Positions 12,517-24,190 of a DNA stretch of 64,000 nt are shown in pieces. The stretch covers positions 434,001 to 498,000 of the forward strand of contig BGZK01000212.1 in the NCBI GenBank assembly GCA_005406025.1, in the 5' to 3' direction. Position 1 is the first letter of the stretch. Each line of letters starts with the position of its first letter. The notes beneath the pieces are model-generated. The model did not search any database and had not been told where the DNA came from. It worked only from the letters and a program-made list of their open reading frames with translations. This DNA is from Eumeta japonica (taxonomy: Eukaryota; Arthropoda; Insecta; Lepidoptera; Psychidae). Made by a program: the position numbers and the translations under genes.

Positions 12517-12670
12517 AATGATAATATAAACTAACACCTATTTCCCAGGTTAGGCAGAGACTGTAGATCTCCACATGGTACGATCTTTGCATATCTCTCT
12601 TACCTCACTGATATTCATCAATCTTTTCACGTAAGCTTCGCGTGCTTAAAATTTGGCCTTTTGAGGACCC
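12517..12670 (-). pseudogene. RTE-type retrotransposon 3' end (copy 1)
   Basis: The minus strand reads VKRLMNISEVREICKDRTMW then RSTVSA, the C-terminus of the lepidopteran RTE reverse-transcriptase ORF that is also seen at 39.9 kb (MKRLLDISEAREVSRDRSMW). The upstream KGQILSTR block can be read with shifts. The 3' side ends in TTATATTATCATTATAAT, the microsatellite-like tail usual for RTE elements. Only about 45 codons survive. Confidence 0.8.
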
Positions 12671-12709
12671 GCAAGGAGCCGAGGAGTTGCTCTACTCCGC
12701 GGCCTACGG
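12666..12709 (+). other. exon-like GC-rich segment with a GTAAGT donor
   Basis: Forty-four bases read DPQGAEELLYSAAYG with GC-rich third positions and end exactly at a consensus donor (GG|GTAAGTG at 12710). A possible acceptor (CCTTTTGAG|GAC) lies just upstream but probably belongs to the RTE tail. The peptide matches nothing I recognise. It could be a micro-exon of a host gene, an exonised RTE edge, or chance; confidence is low. Confidence 0.25.
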
Positions 12710-12724
12710 GTAAGTGCAATTTTA

Positions 12725-13820
12725 TTCCTCAGGACGAACTCCTGCATTGTGCTCCAGGTTCGTTCCTAATAATCTAATCTGAATTATATGTTGAATTTAC
12801 CGGTGTACTTGGCCGCATATTCAGTCCACTTAAATAAAATATCTGCAAAAAAGAGGATGGTGAATATCATAATCGCTCACGCGCCTTCTCGCCTTTACGA
12901 AACAAATTATTTGTCCCTCCACGAACTTATAACGAATATAACTATATAGAATATGAGCTTTTTTACGTTTGTCATTTTTTTATAATAAGCATTTTTTTAT
13001 TTTTTTAATATCCTAATTTATGCATTTTATTAATAAAATATACTTTACGGCGTGCATTTTTGGATTATCAGATTACCAAATTTTCTACAATATAATCACT
13101 GAAATTGAATTCTTATTTTGCTGTTAGTATACATAATTAATAATAATCGTAATCATAGTTTTATTATTAATTTAAAAACGATATTTATATTACATTCGCT
13201 TTTTCTCTCGACAATATAAAGCAGTAAATAACAATTACTTATAAAACGCGGCTGGCTGTTTTGAAGTGAGTGTAATTTTGATCTCAATATTATTAATTTT
13301 ATACCTAAGCTATTTAAATTGCTTTAAGGAGTCTGGCTGGTTTTTTGTTTGTATTGTTATATTGCTGGACAAGTTTACGTCTTTCCAATTTTATAACATT
13401 ATTAAAACTGTATTTATTCTCGAAAAAAATATTTAAAGAACATTACGCTAATTAAATTTGTTACACATGCACAATTATGTTTTCTTCACCTAGCGCTAAA
13501 TAAGAACCTCACTCACTCAATGCTCCATTAAACAAAAAATTATGAAAATATCTTAAAAGAAAGTGCCGCTGTTTGTTTTTAAATATATCTCTTAGACTAA
13601 ATATGCTTTTTATTTGTCTCAAGCGTAAGTTTTGATTTATTCTTCTTTCCCATTTTTGAACATTTTTGAACATTGAACGACACTCGGTCAACGACGTCTA
13701 TGTACAACAAATACATATACTGTTTACAAATCATGAATAAGCATCACAATAAAATTATTTGGAATTAATTTATGATTCTTCTGCATACATACTGTAGCTT
13801 TCAAGATGTTTAAATATTTC
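12725..13820. other. AT-rich intergenic stretch
   Basis: No gene recognised. Confidence 0.5.
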
Positions 13821-13990
13821 ACGTTTTCTCCGTTGCTAGGGCACACCCTTTGTTTCACACCGCCCGTATTCCCTTCAATCCCGCGTATCGGCTTATGGCC
13901 TCTATCTCGGTGACAAACGGCCTCCGCTCCGCATGGTTTTGAGCAAACGCCGCCGCAGCTGGAAAAGCCTCCTGCCCACTTCACTTATCC
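13821..13990. promoter_or_regulatory. GC-rich island, possible conserved non-coding element
   Basis: A 170-bp GC-rich block in AT-rich DNA, with CACCGCCCG, CGGCCTCCGCTCCGC and GCCGCCGCAGCTGG words (CAGCTG E-box). A minus-strand frame crosses it but has no recognisable protein content. The regulatory role is an inference from composition only. Confidence 0.3.
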
Positions 13991-14673
13991 TGGCTATATT
14001 ATAATCACCTTTACTTGTTTCTTGTATTATTAAGTATAATATTCTAACCTTGTTTGCACTTTTACCTGATTCGACATTAGAGACAGCATTCGTTATTAAG
14101 TAAACATTTATTATTTCTATTAAGTAAATGTAATTCTGTTAATTGTAGATACTTACTATTAAACGATAAGAGAATTTTATGTATATACTAATCTCACAAA
14201 TAATGTGAAATGCAAGAATTTTATCCCTATTATAACACCGTTCTTAGAAGAAATGAAATGGATAATTACATTTTTTATACAATATGTTGCCAACAGGTTT
14301 CTTTTGGCCAACACGAACACAAGCAAGTTACACTGAGAAAAAATTATAGCCACGATAGCAATAAAACTTTGCCACTAGCGAGTCGTTTATAGCACATAAC
14401 CTCTAGCGCAAGGTTTTTATTGTCAATTTTAGTTTTGTAAATGTACGAGTAGTTGTAGACTATGCTATAGTGGCAGTATTGAATTGTCACACAAACCAAG
14501 TAAATGATTTTAATTTCGCTTTAGTAACAATATCACATTATTCCCATCACATTCATGAATTGTATCTTTGTAACCATCACAAAGTTTTTTTGATATAAAA
14601 TCAAATGTACATTGTCTCTGAATTCACTTTCCTTAGTTTTGGTAGCGAATGTACCTTGGGCCTATAGCAATAT
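13991..14673. other. AT-rich intergenic stretch
   Basis: No gene recognised. Confidence 0.5.
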
Positions 14674-14966
14674 TTTCTATGATTTCACAATAAAGTAACG
14701 TTATGTACCTTCGTTCCTCACAAAAGTTACATTGCCGATCTTAACCTTTATATTTTCTTGATAGTATACTATGAAGGTATTGATATTCTTCACAGGCTGT
14801 ACGTTTTGTTTCAGGACCACTAGAGAGGTGCAAGTTTATTAGCCCGTGAGAAACATCAATACGTTAATAGTATACCACCAAGAAAATATAAGGGTTAGGA
14901 TTGGCAATGCAACTTTTCTGTGGAACGAAGGTACATAACGCTACTTTGTGAATCAAGAAAGTGAAT
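14674..14966. repeat. inverted repeat (foldback), about 115-bp arms
   Basis: The reverse complement of 14849-14966 matches 14674-14792: GTTATGTACCTTCGTTCC, AAAAGTT(A/G)CATTGCC, CTTATATTTTCTTG and TAGTATACTAT are shared in order. The loop is about 55 bp. It is similar in design to the 8.45-9.2 kb foldback but unrelated in sequence. It may be a MITE or a hairpin-RNA source. Confidence 0.85.
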
Positions 14967-16070
14967 CATTGGTCTAAAATCAAGAAAATTTGAGTGAAAA
15001 AATGAACATGAGATTAACTCATTCGAAAATATATAATGACATCTATAATATTGATACATCAATATATACATATTATTCTAGTAAACTGTATACAAATTTC
15101 ATGTTAAGAAGTGTATATTTTTTACAAGCTCGAAGTATTGACCGAGTTCGCATAATAATTTATTTTTGGAAATTCATTTACTAGATGCGCTTACGCATAA
15201 TAAATACATTATATTTATCTCATCAGCGATAAATGTGGAGAAAAAAGATTAATGGCGGTAGCAATGCTTGTAGTGACGCTGCATTTGATACAGTAAGTGT
15301 TAAGTTCACCTGAAAAAACTTGTAGAGCCAAGATTTATTTTTTTATTTAAAATAAGAACGTAACAAAGTAAGTTGTGTTTTCATTAATTTTTCTCGATAT
15401 AAAAGCAAACACAAAATTTTAAAAACATAACATATTTTTTTAAACACTAGAACTTTTAAAACAGCTCAATACGCCTGTAGTCGTTGTTTCGACCAAACCA
15501 GTAACATCCTTATTTAACAATTAAACACTTTGAATAAGAAATAAAAAGGAACGCGTTCGAGCACAATTAATATCTACGAGCAAATAAGAACACGGTCGCG
15601 CCTGCGCCAAGCCACCCTCACATTATATACTACATTGTCCTTTCGAGCAAATTACTTTGCCATGTTGTCAATTTTCATTTTGTTTGGCATAACATTGTTA
15701 TAAGAACATATCAAGAATGATATGCTGATAAAGTGACGTCGTCACTTCATCAAATCATTTTAAACATTGTCACAGAAGTTATTTCCTGTGTCTCCTAGGA
15801 CGATAAAACATTCGACAATAAAAGGTTCGTTGCAGACAGAAAACACGTTCGAGTGCATAATCGAAGTACATCGCTATAGTGACAATAAAATATTGACAAG
15901 GCTCTTTTTGTCATTTCGTTAACCCAATTTTTTCTCACTGTACTTACACCTTACATTTTCGCATTATTATCGTGAATGCGCCTGAGTGCGTCGAATGTGG
16001 TGTGACTCGACTTGAGTGACGCCCGTTTAATTTTTTTCATTGCAAATAACGACCTTTGATAATTGACCGT
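14967..16070. other. AT-rich intergenic stretch
   Basis: No gene recognised. A small GC patch lies near 15590-15615. Confidence 0.5.
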
Positions 16071-16093
16071 TGAAAGGAGGGATACATCGAGTA

Positions 16094-16126
16094 TATAAAG
16101 ACAAGTGACAACGGTAGACAGCAGTA
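16094..16126 (+). promoter_or_regulatory. candidate core promoter: TATA box plus initiator
   Basis: TATAAA at 16094-16099 (GTATATAAAG) is followed 29 bases later by GCAGTATT, close to the arthropod initiator TCAGTY, with A+1 at about 16123. The spacing is that of a real TATA/Inr pair. Whether it is used cannot be seen from the sequence. Confidence 0.4.
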
Positions 16127-16159
16127 TTCCTACTTCACAAATCTTATCATTTTGTTTTG

Positions 16160-16249
16160 ATGTCGTATTATTCTCTTAATGCCAGCAGCCATAGCATGAC
16201 GTCCCTCTATAGGACTGTCCCTCTACTCATTACGCTAGCGCGCAAATGA
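16160..16249 (+). CDS. 29-codon small ORF behind the candidate promoter
   Basis: The first ATG after the predicted start site (about 37 nt of leader) opens MSYYSLNASSHSMTSLYRTV and closes after 29 codons with TGA at 16247. It is Ser/Tyr-rich at the front with a hydrophobic stretch PLLITLA near the end. No family is recognised. It may be a genuine small ORF, the first part of an exon whose splice signal I cannot identify, or chance. The call rests mainly on its position behind the TATA/Inr pair. Confidence 0.2.
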   Translation: MSYYSLNASSHSMTSLYRTVPLLITLARK

Positions 16250-16259
16250 TAATATGAAG

Positions 16260-17295
16260 TGAATCTTCTATATAGCATCATACTAGGCCGGCAGCTCTGA
16301 TCTAAATTCTTTAAATTAATCTAAACAATTCTGCCCTGAATTAATTTTATAAACAAGAAAATACTTTTATTTTGACATTAACAAATCGATTTAATTTTAA
16401 AAGACGTATTAATCTTTTTTAAATATTAATTATAACATACGGACAAGTAATATATACAAGGGAGTATAAAAATAAAATAATTTCAACACTGACGAGGACT
16501 GTTTGTTTCAAAAATACGACCGTCCACATAACTTTATTTTTAAACAAATTAGATCACGAAGATTTTTTAATTTGTACATTTCGCAATTATTGTTAACCTG
16601 TAACCGATGTCGTTAAGTAACCTGAGGTCATCGGTCTACGGCGCCAATCAGCCACTGCCTCGAGCCGAGCACTAGAAGTATAGAGCTACGACCTCTACGT
16701 TCCCGTACGTCGATCTGTTTTAACCAACAAAATTCAATCTTTGCATTATTTTTGATAGGTTCGTGAGTTTTTTTGAGTCCATTTCAATTCAGAGTCTATT
16801 TAACACCTTCTTGACTTTTGTTACAGAAAATAGAGTCAGCAAAAAATTCATTCGCAATCTTCGTATGTATATATATTATATATGGGTGTGTATATATATA
16901 CTAAATGTTTAACATTTTACATTATGTATATAAAATTTATATAGATATATAGTTTGCCTATAAACACGTCCCTACTCGTACTCAACAAAGGCGAGCTGCG
17001 TGCGGCAACGCACGGCACATCACTATCATCGCGACCGTTAACATGTTCACAAATAAAAATTCAAATCAAACAAAAACACAGTGAAAATAACGCACAGTAT
17101 TTAACATTCAATACATACACAGCACTGATATAGAAGGGCTGAAGACGCGTACTAATAAGATAAAAGTGTATTACTTAGATTACGTATATATAAACCTTAC
17201 GTTTATATATATACAATTATACATATACACATAGCTTACAGTCGTGTGTATACTTTGGCCTGTGTTACGTGTACTAGCTGCGCGCGCACCAGTGA

Positions 17296-17296
<1 letters not shown>
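16260..17296. other. AT-rich stretch with short mixed-composition patches
   Basis: Patches near 16600-16700 and 16970-17040 are less AT-rich, but no gene is recognised. Confidence 0.4.

Positions 17297-17344
<48 letters not shown>
17297..17344. repeat. (TA)n microsatellite
   Basis: About 24 uninterrupted TA units. Confidence 0.97.
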
Positions 17345-17349
<5 letters not shown>

Positions 17350-17584
17350 TCACTGCTAGTTAAGCGCAATACGTCATACTTATAGCTACAGATGTAATGT
17401 TAGTGTTAGACGTTACGTGACCATGTCGCTCACGACTTAACTAAAATTACTCCCCATCCAAACCTGCGTATACACTTTTCATTTAAAAAATATCACTTGC
17501 AATACCCAGAAATTAAAAGTCGTAGCTTTGTTAGACTATGTACATCAAATAAGTATTCTGTTTTTTAAATTATATATAGCACTT

Positions 17585-18085
17585 TAGAATCACACCCCTG
17601 TCGGTGCCCTATATGGACCGGGTTACGTGAAGGTACAGCGCGGATGACTATCTGCGGATTTATTAGGGCATTACGGCGACGGCTGGCGGCCGGCGGCGGG
17701 CGCTCGCGGACGTTTGGCCGCGACCCGCTCGCGTAATCACCGCCGACCGCACCGCCCCGTAATTTATCCGACTACGGCGTCCCGATGGACACGCCTCCGC
17801 GTCTTAGCGGGGTCGTATAGACGTTACAGTACAACGCACGAGTCTCTGCCGCTCTGAATTGCCTGCGAATAATGTGATGCACAAGTTTAATGCTCCCCGA
17901 CCCCTCCTCCTTCACCCGCATGCCAATTTTACACCATTGCGATACTTTCGTGACTAATTTCACAGCGGCAGAGTTTCATGCGCTGTGCTGTACTTAGCGA
18001 CTGTCTCAAGCTCAACCGTCCCAAGAGGTATTCACCGGCGCGGTGCACCTGCGTCGTGCCGGTACGACGCGGGTGCGTGTTTTCA
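17585..18085. promoter_or_regulatory. GC-rich island, possible enhancer or conserved non-coding element
   Basis: About 500 bp of strongly GC-rich sequence (for example GGCGACGGCTGGCGGCCGGC) flanked by AT-rich DNA. It contains TTTATTAGGGC, CCCGTAATTTATCC (homeodomain-like core) and GGTGCACCTGCG (CACCTG E-box). All frames are broken by stops or lack protein character, so a non-coding regulatory element is more likely than an exon. The role is inferred, not shown. Confidence 0.4.
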
Positions 18086-18393
18086 TTTTCTACTCACTGA
18101 ACCGAATTCAGGTTTGAACGAGAACTGTGGTCGGAATGAAATTTAAAACAAGATAAACCGTAAGCGAAAGTGTCATTTAGAAATTCTCATCTATATTCGC
18201 TTTTAAATGGAAATAATTTATAATTTATGATGTGTTCCAAATCAAAATAAATTAAATCGTTTCTATTACAATATTAAATGGGTACCATATTCAAAACTCT
18301 ACTCACACGAAGAGTTTCTTTTCCAATTTCTTTTTTCTTCTGATACACAGAAAATTTTACTTTATAAATAATATAAAATTATAAATATTTTTT

Positions 18394-18490
18394 GAAGTGA
18401 AACTTCTTTGGGCACGTTGAGTGAGAGTGAAATGTGAAGGTCGCGTCACGGCAATACCGTAACGGTATTGCCGTGACGGTATTGCCGTGG
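18394..18490. repeat. MITE-end motif followed by a perfect GC-rich palindrome
   Basis: GAAGTGAAACTTC at 18394 repeats the end of the 11-kb MITE-like element. Fifty bases on, 18444-18460 and 18462-18478 form a perfect 17-bp-arm palindrome built from CACGGCAATACCGT, and 18477-18490 is a third half-copy. No partner right end was found nearby. Confidence 0.7.
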
Positions 18491-19299
18491 TGTAGCGGTG
18501 GGTTGCATGCTGCATGTTAATGCATGTTGCAGGCAAGCATCTATTATGGATTTTCATGAATTAACACCTCACAAAAAAAAAGCAATTAGTTTGCTCAATA
18601 TTCAATTTTACACATGTAAAGACATGTGAATACTAGTAATGAAATATGATTTAAAAAACATATGAAATTACTATGAAATACGGCACACAATACTTGCGGA
18701 TTAAGACAAAAACTTATTTCCACGTTTCTGAGTATTAACAATATACACCTGCGCAAGCGAGCTTTGCTTGGAGTTTTTCAATTTGGTCGTGGGAATATTA
18801 TGCTTTCCCACCAGAAAACTACTTTATGTTCACTTCCAACATATTTACTTATTATATTACTTATATATATTTATTACATTATACAACATATTTAGATAGT
18901 AAAATTTACTTATTTTATTTAAATAGTGTCATCTGTAATTATTTAATGTAGCGTCATTTGTTGTTGAAAACTATAACAACAATATAATTACCTCAAAGTG
19001 CTGCAAAATAGTTATGAATGAAGCAATTTTAGATTTTGATCTCATTTTTCTACGAAAGACACTCATATAAATAAACTTGAGGAGCGAAACCTTATCAAAG
19101 TAAAATTTATATATATATATAGTATGTATATATTACCAACGAAAATTGCCCTCTTATAGTATTAAAATAGAATATTTATCACGACCACTATTTTGATTAC
19201 AGTCAAATCTCTTGAAATATCACGTAACTTAGAACAATAACAGGAAAACTAAATCCGTTCTGCGAATAAAGTTTGAAGGATCGTATTAAAATATCCGAA
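18491..19299. other. AT-rich intergenic stretch
   Basis: No gene recognised. Confidence 0.5.
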
Positions 19300-19930
19300 C
19301 GTCGCGGCAAGTTGAGCGATGCATGAATGATTGCACCACTGCTGCGGAATCGAAAATGGTTGCACACATTGCATTGCATTGCACCGTGCTAACGTTTCAT
19401 TGAACCGATTTAATCAACGATCATCGCCACTGTAATAATGACCGGAAACGTTTAGTTCCGTAAACCTATTGCCGCATTGCGAGCAATTAGGCTTTATTGA
19501 AACACAGTTTTATTTCAATAGGTTTAACCATATATGGTTCTATTTTAAAATCGATCTATAGATTATAAGATATGGAATTGTAAGTTATATTAAGGTTAGA
19601 ATAAAAAAAATCACTATTCAACAAAAAAAAATTATCTCATGTAATCTCATTCTACTTTTATACTTCGATTTATCAAAGGACGGAGGCTAATAAGTTAAAA
19701 AAAAAAAAGAAAAGATGCGATACAAAGATAAAGGAAGACGTCGTAGCCGTTTTACTTTTGAAGTTTAGCGTAGGCGCAAAGGCGGCACAGAGGGAGCAGT
19801 CGGCCGCCGTCGGCGACACTCGCGGCGGTCGAGGGCCCGCCTAAAGCCGGGAAATTTGTCCAATTTACGTCGCCTCTTTTGATATTGTGATTCGAAAGAA
19901 ATTCACTGTTCCTCCTCCTCTATTCAGCTG
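19300..19930. promoter_or_regulatory. two GC-enriched patches, possible regulatory elements
   Basis: The first patch (19300-19500) has GATGCATGAATGATTGCACC, repeated CATTGCATTGCA and GAGCAATTAGGC (homeodomain-like). The second (19790-19900) is highly GC-rich (GGCCGCCGTCGGCGACACTC). No open frame with protein character spans them. Confidence 0.3.
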
Positions 19931-21224
19931 CGTTCCCTGTCGAGGTGGGCTGCTACGTCTTACAAAGAATGAATAAAATGTGTTGCAAAACTCTTAAATA
20001 AATATATCGAACACTGTACTATTTTAGTCGGTCTCTATATATGAAGTCGTATAAAGATTAAAATATTTTATACTTTTTTCAACTTCTCAATCTAATATCT
20101 TAAAATGTATGTGTATATAATTTATGTAAACTCAATAAACCAAAAAGATTATTACAACAAACTCGCATATTAATATACTTTTTATTAAATGTAATTGAGA
20201 TATACAATAATATCGATGTTGTAATCACGACTTTTCGAACGTTTGTAGAGGTATTGAAATTATTTTCTTATATTATACAGTTCTTTTTCAGGTTTTAATA
20301 CGGAATTCATGATCGACGATAAATTATAGAACACCACTTTCGATACAACAGCTTCTGTTATAATATTTCTAAGATCATCACTAGTTTGTAAGAAGAAATC
20401 TCGAAGACAACTTAAAACACACTATTAAAAAAATTCTCAATCACAAAATAAAGAATAACAATTTTTCCTTCTAAATGGAAGAATCGATAACGAGATATAA
20501 AACGTATAGTGTCAAATTTCAATTCCTTTTCCTCCCACTCCACACAGCTTTAGCGTTAGTTTCTTCCAAATAAGTTCTGTTGATTAAAATGGACTGAGTC
20601 AAGCTCATCTTTTTTCTGTCGGTCACGTGCTGTTTGTCTTCAACATCAAAAGATTCTTCTTTTCCCATTTTATCGCAATCTTCGCTTACTTTTCTTTTTT
20701 CATCAAATGCAATGTTTACATTCCATTTTTATAAATTCTCGTATTTCGATCTCATTGAAAACGAAGATTTGTTTTGGAATACAGCTTTATTTAATTTCTA
20801 AAATTAATTAATCATTATTTATTCAAATGTTTAAGCGAATGTTTTTATGTTGTTTATGCGTATAATAATTAAGCACCTGAAGAGTATTTTCGATAGAAGA
20901 GCAAAGCAAGGAAATATACATGATTTTTGAATTCCCCTCTTTATCCAACAGCAATATTTTTATTAACTTTTAACTACTTCCTTACAAATATGCCTTGTAG
21001 ATATTTAGACCTTTTCTTTTTAGAATCTCTAATGCCTTTCTTTACAAATTATATTTATTTAGAAATATGTTATATTTTTACTTTATTTCCCCATTTTCCG
21101 TTTTGTAATTTTTTTCTTTATTCTTATTTATTACAAAAGTTTAAATGATTGTAAAATTTATTTTTTCTTACTTTATTTTCAACTTCTACTTCTTTTCCAA
21201 TAAAATATAATAACTGCATATTTA
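19931..21224. other. AT-rich intergenic stretch
   Basis: No gene recognised; T-rich frames near 20930-21150 are compositional. Confidence 0.5.
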
Positions 21225-22216
21225 GCGCACTGTACCAAAAAATGTGTCAACGGGACCCTATTACTAAATTAAGCATTCGCTGTCCATCTGTCTGTTTTTC
21301 ATCAATTCTCCAAACTGTATTTCATGAGAAGCATCACAACACATATACGAAAACCTGATATATGTCAAGAGAAATATAGAATCGTTCCAAAAAAGGAGCA
21401 ACATCCATAACATTAACACTAGACATAAGAACGGTCTTGCGGCTAATAAGACCCGTCTAAGTAAAGTTATTAAATCATTTAGGGGGATGTATGTACGCTT
21501 TTATAATAAGATCCCAGCTGAAATTCAAAATTTGCCAATTACTGAGTTTAAACGTTTCCTTAAAAGATTTGGCAAGAGCTATTATAACGTGTTCGAATAT
21601 CTTAATGAAAAAAGACCCTGGGATTGAGCTGCTCGCCTATCAGGTTATTTCGTATTATTTTTAAATGTCGACTAAATTATAAATTACTAAATCCTTTGAA
21701 TGAATAAAAAGAGTAAGCCTTGAGTTTCTTTCCCATTCTCCTCTCGGTGAATCAGCATTTGAAATGGGCGGTAATGTCGAAACGAATTTATTAATAACGT
21801 ATTTCAAGTGTAATTTCGTTACCTACGAAATAAAGATATTTTTGATTTGATTTGATTGATTTAACAGATAGTTGAAATTTTCAGAGTATATTTCTATTAC
21901 CACTATAACTACAAATAATAAAAACAAAATTAAATTAAAAGTTGAAAAGGACCCCATACAAAAGACTTATTTTTTGCGCTCCATAAAAATATGTATATTC
22001 CCAATATTACGACTAACAGTAATTTTATTTGCCGTACGTTGATACAGAAAAAAAAGGGTTTCCCATACAAAACACATGTTTTCTTCAACATTTTTTCCAA
22101 TCTTGATTTCTATTCTACTTTTTACTATTTTTAAAAAGTATGTGATTTTCAGTGTCGGACGGTAGTGTGAAACCCTTCGCATACAAGTCCAACTCACACT
22201 TGACCGGTTTTTTATA
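21225..22216. mobile_element. lepidopteran interspersed repeat (GGCCAAGTGC family) split by a nested insertion
   Basis: The left part reads CAACGGGACCCTATTACTAA, CGCTGTCCATCTGTCTG and CTGTATTTCATGA. The right part resumes at GATAGTTGAAATTTTCAG and closes with CTCACACTTGACCGGTTTTTT. I recognise both as one abundant lepidopteran repeat whose ends read GGCCAAGTGCGAGTCGG and its complement. A CR1-like fragment (21331-21867) sits between them. The left terminus is missing. Confidence 0.8.
21331..21867 (+). pseudogene. CR1-like non-LTR retrotransposon 3' end (copy A), nested
   Basis: The plus frame from about 21331 reads HIYENLIYVKRNIESFQKR, then NIHNINTRHKNGLAANKTRL, then VRFYNKIPAEIQNLPITEF and SYYNVFEYLNEKRPWD with TGA at about 21627. 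This is the very C-terminus of the reverse-transcriptase polyprotein of CR1/Jockey-type elements. A 3' UTR follows and ends in AATAAAGATATTTTTGATTTGATTTGATT, the tandem tail these elements use for priming. About 85 codons are open without a break, so this copy is younger than its host repeat. The 5' truncation is typical. Copy B at 29.3-29.96 kb shares both the protein end and the 3' UTR. Confidence 0.88.
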
Positions 22217-24190
22217 GCACCGTTTTTGTAAATTTACAATAACCCACAATTTTTAGGCCTTTTATTTGATTTAGAGCAGCTTGGATTCCTCAAATGTCAT
22301 ATAGTCAATTGCACATGACTTTAGTACGAAAATTTGAACGGTCAACCTAAGAACAGAGCAATATTTTAATATCCTACCTTAAATTTCTCTAAATACAAAT
22401 GGTTCTATTGGAAGTTAAATGTATCGATGAAGAAATCCTATTGACGAACTATCTATGGCAAAGTAACTATCCTATGATCAGCCCCGAAATGCACTCTGTG
22501 CTGTGATCAACAAGGAATTTTAAAGACAGACAGTCGCCATTCGCCTAAGTTGTCGCCAAGACTCTTTGTTGGTGTGAACTCAGCGCTATAATGTCGTAGA
22601 AATGAACATGTAAACACTTGTTGAAGCTGTGCTCACTGTACACGAGGGCATCTGCTCAGTTATTGGAATGCAACTAATTTTACAGAGGCAAAGTTATTGG
22701 CGCCTACTGTGCACATACTATAAGCACCTACAACTCATTGCGATTCGAAGTCGGCGTGAGCAGAGTTGTCGGACGCTAGAAGCAATGCATCGGTTGCTAG
22801 TAGCAACCGCTCAATATTGCCAAGAGTTGAACGACAGTACTAGCGAAGTTATATTTAAGGTATTTAACACGGCTCAAAACAGATGAATATTTTATCTAAT
22901 GGCTATTTAATGTGACTATTTATGATGACTATTTAATGACAAATTTAATTCATATTTGAAAACAATCATGTCTTGAATTCAACAAAATTACGTTATTTTT
23001 AACAGTCAATTTGTTCAGTTTGTCATGATACTTTTATTTGATTCATTTTGTGCCTATTAATCATATTTTCATAAATTTTTGTTCCATAACTAAGTGCTTT
23101 TGGTGAGTTCACACGTGATCAGCTTTGAATCCGGTACCTTCTGGCCTACAGTTATTAGGGTCATGAGAATTAGGTTGTCGTTGATATAGACTTTATCGAA
23201 TTGAAGTTCTGATAACAATCTTCGTTGGTTAGACGATCGATGAACTTTTTTGATTAATTCTAATGAACTTATTCAAGAATCCTTTTAACTGTAATTATTA
23301 GACAGCATCATTTCCTTTAATATTATTCTATGTTTAATAAAACGTAGTGAGAGAGTTGACAAGTTTGTATCTTCTCTTATAACAGTGACCTCTAAACTTT
23401 TCAAAAATTCTTCTTCTAGATGATTTGTTATTATATTTGTTAAATTGTAATATTTAGTATAATTCTTAATAATATCACCATCTAAAGTTAACATCAAATT
23501 AAAATTTTCGAAATATTTCCTTCTTAGTTTTAGATTTTAATAACAATTAAAATCTATAATTAAATATATTATATAGAAACAAGGTCAAAAATGTTTTATC
23601 GTCTTATTTTTTACAATTAAATTTCAATTAGTTAATAATGATAAATACTCAAATGGGGAATGCAACGATAGTGACAGGCAAATAAACATACCAAATATTT
23701 CAAATGTTCCTGAACATATATAAGATATTTAAAATGCATTGTTCTGAAAATGTAGAATACGCTTGTTCAATAAATGAGTTACTATAAAATTTATTTGATT
23801 TGCAACGTATCTTTTCTCTAAAGAAGGTATATAAGGTCATAGTTTCCATACATACTAATTTGATATGGCCAGCACTTCGCATGTCTTTATGGACTCTGAT
23901 GACTGGGAAAACTTCTTTAACATCCTGGTATGTAAGCATGTGCGTAATGCGCTGGCTGGAAGTAACTGATACATCCATAACCATATGAATTATAAGTGTA
24001 GGCCTGGGATCAAATCATGTATCCTGCACTGAAAATGGGAGTGTTAACCGATTAACTATAACTGCTGTTATATTGATCAGAAGGGGTACAATTATATATT
24101 CGTCAAAATAGTATTGTGATAATACCAAATAAATTAAATTACATCACCTAAAACACCTTCATTTACAACCTTTATCCAATTCTACACACA
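22217..24190. other. mixed intergenic stretch
   Basis: 22480-22860 is of average GC and holds an unassigned 85-codon plus frame (22629-22886) and a perfect palindrome GGTTGCTAGTAGCAACC near 22794. 23285-23984 has two minus frames of 70 and 94 codons that I do not recognise. None is supported as a gene. Confidence 0.4.

Noticed and set aside
22565..23115. GTGTGAACTCA words in inverted orientation about 530 bp apart, considered as transposon ends
   Set aside because: The match is only about 11 bases with no flanking duplication or coding content.
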